From Vulcanimicrobiota bacterium (GTDB lineage Bacteria > Vulcanimicrobiota > Xenobia > Xenobiales > JADMJV01): a stretch of 64,000 nt of DNA. The stretch is from assembly GCA_019637395.1 (NCBI GenBank), contig JAHBVR010000001.1, positions 1 to 64,000 of the forward strand, given 5' to 3'. The translations under genes and the position numbers were made by a program. The notes under the pieces were generated by a model, which did no database searches, was not told the DNA's origin, and saw nothing but the letters and a program-made list of their open reading frames with translations. Every line of letters starts with the position of its first letter. Position 1 is the stretch's first letter. Of this stretch, positions 31,703-39,854 are shown piece after piece.

Positions 31703-32124
31703 GCCGGCACGATGAGAGCCCATCTGACGCCGAATTTATCGGCCAGGGTGCCAAAAGCGGTGGCGAAGAACGTCTTGGAGAGAGGCATCTCAGCCTGACC
31801 TCCGACACTCAGGGCCTGGTAGGCCTTCTCGGCGGAGGCCAGGTCCGGCAGGTTCAGAGTCAAGGAAAATCCTTGGAAGCCGGAGGAAGCGGTGCAACCA
31901 CCATCGGTCGCCAGCATTTCGGTTTCCCCAATGCGGAAGCAGGCATGCATAATCTTGTCCGCCGGCGGAGCTTCACCTGGACAGGGCTCGGGAGAGTCGC
32001 TGAAGCGCATGAGCATCAACACTTCGGCGCCCAGCGCGCCTTTGTAAAACTCCAGCGCTTCCTCGGTGCGCCCGTTGAATTGCAAGTAGGTCTGGACCTG
32101 GGTCCTGGCTTTCACGGTAGACAT
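31699..32124 (-). CDS. PhnB-like VOC-family (glyoxalase fold) protein
   Basis: 141 aa from ATG 32124, with AAAGGA upstream. Family pattern: TYLQFNGRTEEALEFYKGALG, DKIMHACFRIGET, SLTLNLPD and KTFFATAFGTLADKFGVRW. These small dimeric proteins resemble PhnB and 3-demethylubiquinone methyltransferase-like domains; the reaction is unknown. The stop overlaps that of the kinase by three bases. Confidence 0.88.
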   Translation of the reverse strand: MSTVKARTQVQTYLQFNGRTEEALEFYKGALGAEVLMLMRFSDSPEPCPGEAPPADKIMHACFRIGETEMLATDGGCTASSGFQGFSLTLNLPDLASAEKAYQALSVGGQAEMPLSKTFFATAFGTLADKFGVRWALIVPA

Positions 32125-32240
32125 AAAGAAAATTCCTTTCAAATCCGGTTGAGCAATCAGCTCATGAACTAGACGAATGAGAGGCCGCCTGATCGACATC
32201 CTGCTGAAGGGAATTCTGCGGCCGAGGCCAACTTTGCTCT

Positions 32241-33008
32241 ATGCAAAAGACAGCGGCGCTTTTCCTTCTTCTCGGCCTGGTCGGCTGCGGAGGCAGCGGC
32301 GACCTGGGCTCCAACAGCGCCACTTCCGGCGGATTCTCCAGCAACCCGGCCCCGGCGAGCTCCAATGTCTCCACCCGGCTTGTACCGCCGGCTCCGCCCG
32401 GAGCCCCCGGCAGCGTAACTTCTCGCGTCGTTCTGTCCAGGCTCGAAGCGGAGCCGATTCGGCCACTGGGAGAACCGCTGACGGTCTCGTTGCGCCAGGG
32501 CTGGAACCTCTTCGCCATGCCGTTTTCTCCGCCCACCTCGCTGATCGTCAGTCAGCCCGCCAATATCCTTGGACTTTCTCGTTACGATGCAAGCGCCGGC
32601 CAGTACGTGGACGTGCCCTTCACCGCCGGTTCCTTTACCACGGCCAACCCGTTCACCGGCTACTGGCTTTACTGCAGCGCTGCGACTCAGGTCACCATGG
32701 ATGGCGTGGATCAGCACCAAACCACCCTCACGGCTCCGCTGGCGGTGGGCTGGAACCTGGTAGGCACCCCCCTGAGCAGCGATGTTCCCACCGGCGACCT
32801 CCTCTACGGCGGGGATACCCTGCCGCAGGCCTTCGCCACCTTCCGCCTCTGGCCCGGCGTGCTGGGCTATGACGGATCCGCCTACGCCGAACTGGGCCAT
32901 CCGCCCACCGTCTTGCGAGCCGGCGAATCACAATGGATTTACGCTTACCAGGCCGACAATCTCAGGCGCCTGGGCGACGCGATCGGCGCCAAGCACAGCT
33001 CCGAATAA
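32241..33008 (+). CDS. Lipoprotein with repeated GWNL beta motifs
   Basis: 255 aa. Signal peptide ends in lipobox LVGC, so it should be lipidated on Cys16. A Ser/Pro linker leads to a domain with GWNLFAMPF and GWNLVGTPL separated by about 100 residues, and NPFTGYWLYC and GESQWIYAYQ in equivalent places. This points to a duplicated beta module known from other secreted bacterial proteins. Function unknown. The 116-nt gap to the divergent VOC gene presumably holds both promoters. Confidence 0.75.
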   Translation: MQKTAALFLLLGLVGCGGSGDLGSNSATSGGFSSNPAPASSNVSTRLVPPAPPGAPGSVTSRVVLSRLEAEPIRPLGEPLTVSLRQGWNLFAMPFSPPTSLIVSQPANILGLSRYDASAGQYVDVPFTAGSFTTANPFTGYWLYCSAATQVTMDGVDQHQTTLTAPLAVGWNLVGTPLSSDVPTGDLLYGGDTLPQAFATFRLWPGVLGYDGSAYAELGHPPTVLRAGESQWIYAYQADNLRRLGDAIGAKHSSE

Positions 33009-33014
33009 GCGCGG

Positions 33015-33452
33015 TTAACAGCCGCGATATCCACTGGCGTAACGGCCGTAGGGATAGCGCCCGCCGCCGTAGTGGCCCCAACCGCCATGGTGATAATGAT
33101 GATGGGGAGGACCCCAGCGGCGCTGTTGCCAGGGCCGCCAGGAAGCTCTCTGCCAGTCCTTGAATGTGTCCGGCAAGGGTTCGGAGGGATTTTCGGCGGC
33201 CAGTTGGGCCGCCAACTGGTCGGCCCGGTGCTGGCGCACCGTCAGGCGGCTATAAGCCAGCTCAAACTCGTTGCACATCTGTGGCGGGCGGCCTTTCATC
33301 TCGAGAACGTCCAAATAGCCCTGCCAGGGGTCATTGTCGGTCGCCGGCCTGGGCGGCAGTTCGAACCCCTTGGGTGGATAAGTGGGGGATCCAGGGGGAG
33401 GCGCGTTAGCCCCCCATGGAACACAAGTGCAGGAACAGTCCCGGATGAACAT
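33015..33452 (-). CDS. His/Gly/Tyr-rich hypothetical protein
   Basis: Up to 145 aa. The middle is helical (FELAYSRLTVRQHRADQLAAQ). The tail is rich in His, Gly and Tyr (PPHHHYHHGG, GRYPYGRYASGYRGC), suggesting metal binding. No good ribosome site precedes the ATG at 33452, so the start and even the gene are less certain. Convergent with the lipoprotein gene. Confidence 0.4.
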   Translation of the reverse strand: MFIRDCSCTCVPWGANAPPPGSPTYPPKGFELPPRPATDNDPWQGYLDVLEMKGRPPQMCNEFELAYSRLTVRQHRADQLAAQLAAENPSEPLPDTFKDWQRASWRPWQQRRWGPPHHHYHHGGWGHYGGGRYPYGRYASGYRGC

Positions 33453-33604
33453 GATCCAGATATGTCCGAGAGACCTGAAAATTCCCTGAAAACCCGTGCA
33501 CGGCCCAAATGTTAAAAAATTGATCGTACCCTTAGCTTGTTCTGGAAATGGCCTTACGCATATACTGGGTGCGCTATAAAAGACAGATAAGGCGGTCGTT
33601 CACT

Positions 33605-35548
33605 ATGGCAGGTATCAACGGAATCCCGGTCAATGCGATGGGCGCGGTGGGAGTGCCGGTCAGCAAATACATCAGCAACGCCACCCATGTGGGTGCGGCT
33701 CAACAGACCGGTAAAGACGCCACCCAGGTGCAGGATACGACCTCCGCCCCGCCTGCCGCCCAGGCGGAGGAAGCGCAATTCGTGCCCGGCCTCAAAGTCT
33801 CCAGCCGGGAAGACGGCACCCAGTGCTTCCAGGCTCAGAGCGGCCTGGTCATGAACACCACCGCCGATAGCAAGATCACCAGCATTGAGGTCCCCGGCGA
33901 AGGCCTGGTGCAGCGCCAGGCCGACGGCAGCCTGGCCATGGAATTGGCCAACGGCGCGGTCATCCCCGTCAGGACCTTCGGCAACGAACAGACCGACTTC
34001 CTCGGCTACACCTACACCCGCAACGACGGAACCGCCGTCCACATCAACCTGGCCGATATGGCCGTGGGCTACGTGAAAGGCGACCAGGAGAAGGGGGTCT
34101 GGCAAGAAGTCGAGGCGACCGGCACCCAGGTCATCAGCACCAGGACCAACGCTTTTGATCCGAAGGACGGCAAAAAAACGCAACTCATTACCAGAGTCAC
34201 CGTCTTTCCCGATGGCGCGGTGGAGGTGGAAGGCCATGACAAGGACTTGCAGCTCGGTGCCAACCGGATCCAATTCAAAGACCTGACCAACTTCACTCAA
34301 ACGTTCGAGCTCCCGCAGGCCGTGCCGGCCCTCATTCCACCAGCCAGGCCCGAGCCCCCGGTAACTCCCAAAACCGCCAACACAGGGCCCATCTTTGTAG
34401 ACGACACTCCTCCCCCGCCCCAGCCGGAACCCCCCGTGAACATTCCCGCCAAACCCGTGGTGCATGCCTTGCTGCCTTCCCAAATCGGCTTTGATCGCGA
34501 CGAAGCGGGACAGACTGGCATCACGTTTCCGTCCGGCGTCTCCTTCATCTACACGACCAACTCGGGAGGCGCTTTGCGCGACCCGAGAGTCATGGACCGG
34601 CTGTTGCCCTGCACGGTCGAGAACTTCACCTCCGCGGACGGCCGCCTCGAAAAGCAGTTCAAGTTTGAGGACGCGGTGGGCATCAAGTACCGTTGCTTCC
34701 AAGAATCCATGGATGTGCTCGTCGATAGCCAGGACGGCAAAGTGCGCCAGCACATTCTGCCTAACGGCACCATTCTCGGCCAGGTCCAGGGCCCCGACGG
34801 GCAATTCCGCCGCTTCGAGGTAACCCCGCGCGGCGAAGTCAAGGCCGACCCGGGCATCAGCGTGCCGCCTTCCAGCGGAGGGCGCACTCAGGCCTATTGG
34901 ACCGGAGCGGACGGCAAGACCGTGCCGATTGCACTGCCTTACCCGATCCCGGCCGACCAGGCGAACTCGGGAATGTATGCGGACATGTACGGCACCCCCA
35001 AGTATCCGCAATCGGGCGAACGCCTGCCCGCCTTCGCGGAAGGTGGGTCGCCGCCCAACTCGGGACCGATTCCGCCTGGACCGCCCCCGGGAACCCAGGC
35101 TCCAGGGCCGATGGCGGGATTCGATCCCAACCAGGGTCCGATGGCCGGCACCAGCTTCGTGCCCTCGCAGCCGCCCCCCCAACCGGGAGGTTACAACCCC
35201 CCGCCCAACATGGGCCCCTACCCGGGAACCTATACCGGTTATCCCGGCGGCTCCACCTGGTCTCCCAACTATCAGCAGCAAGCTCCCTACCCCGGGCAGG
35301 GCCCGCAAACGCCGGGCTTTACCGGCCAGCAACCCGGCTACCCGGGAGAGATGCCCGACATGCCCACGCTCATGGAGAAAATGAAGGCGGACTTCGACCG
35401 CACCAATGCCATGATGTGGGGACAGTTGGCTCAGAGCAGCGCCACCACTCAAATGATGACCATGGGACAGACCATGAACAGCGCCATGTATGGCCTGCAG
35501 TTCGGCATGGCCATGTGGCCGCGCACCATGTTCCCCTTCTGCTGGTAG
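33605..35548 (+). CDS. Large orphan protein with Pro-rich middle and Met-rich C terminus
   Basis: 647 aa from ATG 33605 (MAGINGIPVNAMGAVG); AAGG at 33588 is a weak ribosome site. Residues 50-250 and 300-430 are beta-rich with repeating D-G turns (QADGSLAMELANG, DSQDGKVRQHILPNG, QGPDGQFRRFEV). Pro-rich linkers (PPPQPEPP, GYNPPPNMG, QGPQTPGFTGQQPG) connect them. The last 60 residues are helical and Met-rich (MMTMGQTMNSAM), ending FPFCW. No signal peptide and no known family. Its style resembles the protein at 42328. Confidence 0.6.
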   Translation: MAGINGIPVNAMGAVGVPVSKYISNATHVGAAQQTGKDATQVQDTTSAPPAAQAEEAQFVPGLKVSSREDGTQCFQAQSGLVMNTTADSKITSIEVPGEGLVQRQADGSLAMELANGAVIPVRTFGNEQTDFLGYTYTRNDGTAVHINLADMAVGYVKGDQEKGVWQEVEATGTQVISTRTNAFDPKDGKKTQLITRVTVFPDGAVEVEGHDKDLQLGANRIQFKDLTNFTQTFELPQAVPALIPPARPEPPVTPKTANTGPIFVDDTPPPPQPEPPVNIPAKPVVHALLPSQIGFDRDEAGQTGITFPSGVSFIYTTNSGGALRDPRVMDRLLPCTVENFTSADGRLEKQFKFEDAVGIKYRCFQESMDVLVDSQDGKVRQHILPNGTILGQVQGPDGQFRRFEVTPRGEVKADPGISVPPSSGGRTQAYWTGADGKTVPIALPYPIPADQANSGMYADMYGTPKYPQSGERLPAFAEGGSPPNSGPIPPGPPPGTQAPGPMAGFDPNQGPMAGTSFVPSQPPPQPGGYNPPPNMGPYPGTYTGYPGGSTWSPNYQQQAPYPGQGPQTPGFTGQQPGYPGEMPDMPTLMEKMKADFDRTNAMMWGQLAQSSATTQMMTMGQTMNSAMYGLQFGMAMWPRTMFPFCW

Positions 35549-35551
35549 TTC

Positions 35552-36082
35552 GTGGAAGAACGGATCCTCTCGCGGGAGACCCGCTTCCAGGGTAAATTAT
35601 TGCGTCTGGAAGTGGCCGAGGTTGAACTGCCCGACGGCAGGCGCGCCCAGCGGGAACTGGTCTATCATCCCAATGCGGTCTGCGCCGCCGTGCTCACCCG
35701 TGAAAAGAACTGGGTCTTCGTGCGTCAATGGCGCGTCCCCACCGAGCAACTGATTTTAGAGTGCACCGCCGGCAAAATCGACGGCGACGAGCATCCTGAC
35801 CGGGCCATCGAACGTGAGTTGCGCGAAGAGATTGGTTTCCAGAGCGGTAAGATCGAGCGGCTGATGGAATTCTGGTCGACCCCCGGCTTCTGCAATGAGC
35901 GCATGACCTGTTACCTGGTCAGTGACGCGATTCTCGGGCCAAGCGCTTTGGACGACGGCGAATTCCTGGAGGTCGTGGAAGTTCCCCTGCAGGAGGGCTT
36001 AGGGATGGCCCTCGACGGGCGCCTCGGGGACGCCAAGTCCGTCGCCGCCGTGCTCGCCGCCGCCCGCTTCCTGGGCCTCTAA
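35552..36082 (+). CDS. Nudix hydrolase, ADP-ribose pyrophosphatase type
   Basis: 176 aa, GTG start at 35552, three bases after the preceding stop. The Nudix box GKIDGDEHPDRAIERELREEIGF fits GX5EX7REXXEEXG. FVRQWRVPTEQLILECTAG and STPGFCNERM are typical of NudF/ADPRase. It hydrolyses ADP-ribose or related nucleotide sugars. The C-terminal 84 nt overlap the convergent gene. Confidence 0.9.
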   Translation: MEERILSRETRFQGKLLRLEVAEVELPDGRRAQRELVYHPNAVCAAVLTREKNWVFVRQWRVPTEQLILECTAGKIDGDEHPDRAIERELREEIGFQSGKIERLMEFWSTPGFCNERMTCYLVSDAILGPSALDDGEFLEVVEVPLQEGLGMALDGRLGDAKSVAAVLAAARFLGL

Positions 36083-36499
36083 CAACTGGGCGGTGGTGAT
36101 GTCGGGCTTTTTCCAAAACTGCCACCAACTGGGCTGAGGGCCGGGTTTCGGGACCACCCGGTTGATAAACCACCACCAGTGGGTGCGCGGCGGATCATTC
36201 ATGATGTGGTATTGCTTGAAGTTGGCATGGCCGATAGTGCGCACCAAAAGCTCCTGGTTGGCCCGCAGGATTTCGTCGAATTCCTTGACCTGCGTCCAAA
36301 CGCCGCGGAAATCCACGCGGGGATCTCCTTTGAACTCTTCCAGCATCTCCTGAATTTCATCGCGGTAGTAGAGCACGTTCGGCGCGGAATAGCCCAGGTT
36401 CTCGATATCGCTCAGGTAACGCCCGTAGTCTTTGACCACGTCCAAAAGGTAAGCCCAGGCCTGTTTCTCATCGGGCGTCAGCGCCGGTTGCTCAGACAT
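35999..36499 (-). CDS. Hypothetical cytosolic protein
   Basis: 166 aa, helical and rich in Trp (HWWWFINRVVPKPGPQPSWW). No family recognised. The ATG at 36499 overlaps the ispD stop by eight bases, so it is co-translated with ispD. Its last ~28 codons overlap the Nudix gene on the other strand; the true end could be disputed, but no earlier stop exists. Confidence 0.6.
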   Translation of the reverse strand: MSEQPALTPDEKQAWAYLLDVVKDYGRYLSDIENLGYSAPNVLYYRDEIQEMLEEFKGDPRVDFRGVWTQVKEFDEILRANQELLVRTIGHANFKQYHIMNDPPRTHWWWFINRVVPKPGPQPSWWQFWKKPDITTAQLLEAQEAGGGEHGGDGLGVPEAPVEGHP

Positions 36500-37160
36500 A
36501 AGCTCCGACCAATTCCAAGTCTTCCGGAGTGGTCACCTTGAGATTGCGATAGTCCCCTTCGACCGCACGAATGGTGCCACCGTAATATTCGATCAGAGAG
36601 CAATCGTCGGTGCCCAGATAGCCCTCGCGGTGAGCCCGTTGATGAGCCTCGAGGATGGCGGCATAGCGAAAGACCTGAGGAGTCTGAGCCGCGAACAACT
36701 CGCTGCGCACCAGCGTTTGCAATACCCTGCCCTGGTCATCCAGGCGCTTGATCGTGTCTTTCACGGCCACCATGGGCAGGCTACCCTGAGCCTCGTCCAG
36801 CGCCGCCAGCAGACGCTCCAGCAAATCGCCGCTCAGGCAGGGCCGGGCGCCATCGTGAATGGCCACGGCCTCGTCCCCGGCGCAGCTCAAAGCGGCCAGC
36901 GCGTTGCGGATACTATCCTGGCGCTCGGCTCCCCCGGCCACCACCGCGGAAACCTTCTGTAAACCATGCTCGCGCACCAATCCCAGGTAGACCTCTCGCT
37001 GCTCGGCTGGAGCCGACACGATCACGCCTCGGACCAGCGGATGCTTCTCGAAATAGCTCAGGGTATGCACCAGCAAAGGTTTCCCCTGGAGAGGCAAAAG
37101 CAGTTTGTTGGCCCCGCCCATACGGCGGCTCGAGCCGGCGGCCGTAACAATCACCCACAC
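36492..37160 (-). CDS. ispD: 2-C-methyl-D-erythritol 4-phosphate cytidylyltransferase
   Basis: Third enzyme of the MEP isoprenoid pathway, joining CTP and MEP. 222 aa, GTG start at 37160. TAAGSSRRMGGANKLLL binds CTP; IHDGARPCLS, VKDTIK, TPQVFRY and GTDDCSLIEYYG are conserved. Its start is adjacent to the stop of the PIN/TRAM gene. The yacL-ispD order is also found in Firmicutes. Confidence 0.94.
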   Translation of the reverse strand: MWVIVTAAGSSRRMGGANKLLLPLQGKPLLVHTLSYFEKHPLVRGVIVSAPAEQREVYLGLVREHGLQKVSAVVAGGAERQDSIRNALAALSCAGDEAVAIHDGARPCLSGDLLERLLAALDEAQGSLPMVAVKDTIKRLDDQGRVLQTLVRSELFAAQTPQVFRYAAILEAHQRAHREGYLGTDDCSLIEYYGGTIRAVEGDYRNLKVTTPEDLELVGAYV

Positions 37161-38270
37161 TCAGGCGGACTCCTCGCTGGCCGAGTTGGCTTCCACCAGG
37201 TGGCGAAACTTGGCGAAGACCATTTTACCGGTGGCCGTCTGCATCACCGAACTCACCTCGGCAATGACGTCCTTACCGATGTGGGGACGGCCGCGCTCCA
37301 CCACCACCATCGTTCCATCTTCAAAGTAAGCCACGCCTTGATGGGCTTCCTTGCCCTCGCGCTGCAGGCTGAGCTGCAGCACCTGCCCGGGCAGGACCGT
37401 CGGCTTCAAAGCGGCCGCCAACTGGTTTAGATTGAGCACCTTCACTCCTTGCACGGAGGCGACTTTCTGTAAATTGTAGTCATTGGTCAGCAGGGCGGCG
37501 TGCGTGGTGCGGGCCAATTTCACCAACTTCTGATCGGCGCCCTTACCTTCCACCGGGTCATCGGCCACCTGGAACGGATGGGACGAGCGCAGTTCCTCAA
37601 GAAGCTCCAGGCCGCGCCGCCCGCGCACCCGTTTGAGCGGGTCCTCCGAATCGGCCAGCGTCTGCAATTCGCCCAGCACGAACTGCGGCACCACCACCTG
37701 GCCGGGCAGGAAACCCGTTTCCAGCACGGCCGCCAGGCGCCCGTCCACGATGATGCTGGTATCGATCAGCACCAGCGACTCCGCCTTCTCGCCTTTCGCT
37801 TCCAAAAATCCGCGCACCGACTTGGCCGCCGAGAAACGCACCCCCACGAACGCGCCCAACGTCCCAAACAGAACCGCATTAAAAAGAATCAAAACAGGGC
37901 TGAGCCAGGCGCCGATCAGCGGCACACTTTCGAACTTGAACGATTGAATGGCCAGACTGACAAAGAAAGCCAATCCCAGACCAATGATCAATCCGAGAGC
38001 TCCCAGCACCACTTCCGAAAGAGCCATTTTCTGCAGAGAACTGGTGGCCGACTCCACCGTTTCGGCAGCCGCATCGGCGACCGGATCGGCCAGCAAAATC
38101 CCCAGGACCAGGCCTAGAATAGTGAAGGCCGCATAGCAAGCGTAAATGGTGACCTGAGTCAAACCGACCAGGTAACGGGCGGAGTAGAGCCCGAAGAGGA
38201 TACCGGCAATCCCCCCCAGACCTGTCACGACCCCGAAGAGGACGCGATGGACTGTTTGCTTGAAGGCCAT
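37161..38270 (-). CDS. YacL-like membrane PIN/TRAM-domain protein
   Basis: 369 aa from ATG 38270. Four N-terminal membrane helices (to about residue 150) are followed by a PIN domain with VLIDTSIIVDGRL, VLGELQTLAD and LLTNDYNLQKVA, whose acidic residues coordinate metal. A C-terminal TRAM-like beta domain (EGKEAHQGVAYFEDGTMVVVE) probably binds RNA. Homologous to B. subtilis YacL; a role as a membrane-tethered RNase is plausible. Confidence 0.9.
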   Translation of the reverse strand: MAFKQTVHRVLFGVVTGLGGIAGILFGLYSARYLVGLTQVTIYACYAAFTILGLVLGILLADPVADAAAETVESATSSLQKMALSEVVLGALGLIIGLGLAFFVSLAIQSFKFESVPLIGAWLSPVLILFNAVLFGTLGAFVGVRFSAAKSVRGFLEAKGEKAESLVLIDTSIIVDGRLAAVLETGFLPGQVVVPQFVLGELQTLADSEDPLKRVRGRRGLELLEELRSSHPFQVADDPVEGKGADQKLVKLARTTHAALLTNDYNLQKVASVQGVKVLNLNQLAAALKPTVLPGQVLQLSLQREGKEAHQGVAYFEDGTMVVVERGRPHIGKDVIAEVSSVMQTATGKMVFAKFRHLVEANSASEESA

Positions 38271-38325
38271 TGGTCTCTGGTTTAGGGAAAACAGGCAACT
38301 TCCCTCCGTCGGCAAAGCCCGAGGG

Positions 38326-39846
38326 GTGAGTTCCAAAAGCTATGAGGTGGCGTTGCTACGCAGCCAGTTGCAGGGCATCGCCGAAGAAATGGGCCGGTTG
38401 TTGGCCCGTTCCGCTTTCTCCCCGAATATCACCGAGCGCCTCGACTTTTCTTGCGCGCTTTTCGGTGCCCGGGGCGAGTTGCTCGCCCAGGCTGCGCATA
38501 TTCCCGTTCACCTTGGCTCCCTGCCGGATTTACTGGCGGCCATTCATGCCAAAGAGCAGCGGCCCGGCCACTGCTGGATCGCCAACAGTCCTTACCACGG
38601 CGGTACCCATCTGCCCGATCTCACCCTGGTCAAGCCCATTTTTGAGGAGAAGACTCTGGCCGGCTATGCAGCTGCCCGCGCCCATCACTCCGACGTGGGA
38701 GGCATGACCGCCGGCTCCATGCCCGATTCTCAGGAGGTCTTTCAAGAAGGTCTGATTCTACCGCCGCTTTTATTGTTCAAATCAGGAAAACCCACGGAGC
38801 TATGGGAACTCTTGTTGGCCAATGTGCGCACTCCGACGGAACGCGAGGGCGATCTCAGAGCCCAGGTGGCCGCCTGCGACCTGGGAGCCAGACGATTCCT
38901 CCAGCTCAAGCCGGATCAGGCGCTGGTGCAACGCTTGCTGGATTCGGGCGAAGCTCAAATGGCGGCGCTGCTAGAACCTCTGGGCAGCCGCCAGGTCGAG
39001 GCCGAGGAGGTGCTGGACTGGGGGGAGCAGCGAATCCCCTTGCGCGTCCGATTGAGCCTGGAGGACGGCCGCGCCACCATCGATCTACGCCAGGCCGCGC
39101 AGGCGCTACCCGCTCCCATCAACGCCACTCGCGCCATCACCTGCGCCGCCGCTTATTATCCGTTCTTCTGCCTGGCTCAAGCGCAACAGGGTAACGTAGT
39201 CATCAATGCCGGCAGTCTGCGCCGCCTGGAAGTGATCACCCGGCCGGGAACGCTGCTGCACGCCCGGCCTCCCTTTCCCGTCTGCGCCGGCAACGTGGAA
39301 ACCTCGCAACGAGTCTGCGACCTGGTCTGGCGCGCGCTGGCCCAACTGTTTCCCCAACTGGTGCCGGCCCAATCGGCCTGCACCATGAACAACCTGACCA
39401 TCGGGAATGCCCGCCTGGCCACGCCTTTTACCTATTACGAAACCTGCGGCGGCGGCCACGGAGCCAGCGCCCAGGGTCCCGGCGCTTCCGGCCAGCAAAT
39501 CGCCATGACCAACACTCGCAACACGCCCGCCGAAATCCTCGAGACCTATTACCCTTTGCGCCTGTGGAGCTATCGCCTGCGGCGCGGCTCGGGCGGAGCC
39601 GGCCGCCACCCGGGGGGAGAAGGCGTGGTGCGCGAACTGGAGTTGCTGTGCCCGGCCCAGATCAGTCTGCTGGCCAGCCGTCGCCGTCTGGCGGCGGCCG
39701 GTCTGGCCGGCGGAAAAAGCGGTGAAGTGGGTCTGGACCTGGCCAATGGCCGGGTCCTCCTGCCTCCCTGGAGCGGTTGGCTGGAAGCGAACACAAGATT
39801 GGTCCTGCATACTCCCGGCGGAGGAGGCTGGGGGTCGGCCTCGTAA
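38326..39846 (+). CDS. hyuB: Hydantoinase B / oxoprolinase-family protein
   Basis: 506 aa with GTG start at 38326. Typical HyuB motifs: SPNITERLDFSCALF, HIPVHLGSLPD, NSPYHGGTHLPDLTL, ARAHHSDVGGMTAGSMP, and the C-terminal YETCGGGHGASAQGPGASG. It normally works with HyuA in ATP-dependent opening of hydantoin or oxoproline rings; no hyuA is in this window. Divergent from the PIN/TRAM gene with a gap of 55 nt. Confidence 0.88.
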   Translation: MSSKSYEVALLRSQLQGIAEEMGRLLARSAFSPNITERLDFSCALFGARGELLAQAAHIPVHLGSLPDLLAAIHAKEQRPGHCWIANSPYHGGTHLPDLTLVKPIFEEKTLAGYAAARAHHSDVGGMTAGSMPDSQEVFQEGLILPPLLLFKSGKPTELWELLLANVRTPTEREGDLRAQVAACDLGARRFLQLKPDQALVQRLLDSGEAQMAALLEPLGSRQVEAEEVLDWGEQRIPLRVRLSLEDGRATIDLRQAAQALPAPINATRAITCAAAYYPFFCLAQAQQGNVVINAGSLRRLEVITRPGTLLHARPPFPVCAGNVETSQRVCDLVWRALAQLFPQLVPAQSACTMNNLTIGNARLATPFTYYETCGGGHGASAQGPGASGQQIAMTNTRNTPAEILETYYPLRLWSYRLRRGSGGAGRHPGGEGVVRELELLCPAQISLLASRRRLAAAGLAGGKSGEVGLDLANGRVLLPPWSGWLEANTRLVLHTPGGGGWGSAS

Positions 39847-39854
39847 CAAGCGGG

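Noticed and set aside
33554-35452. 632-codon minus-strand frame opposite the large orphan gene
   Set aside because: Arg/Gly/His-rich shadow with no ribosome site or domain. The plus-strand frame has D-G-turn repeats and a consistent Pro-rich region.
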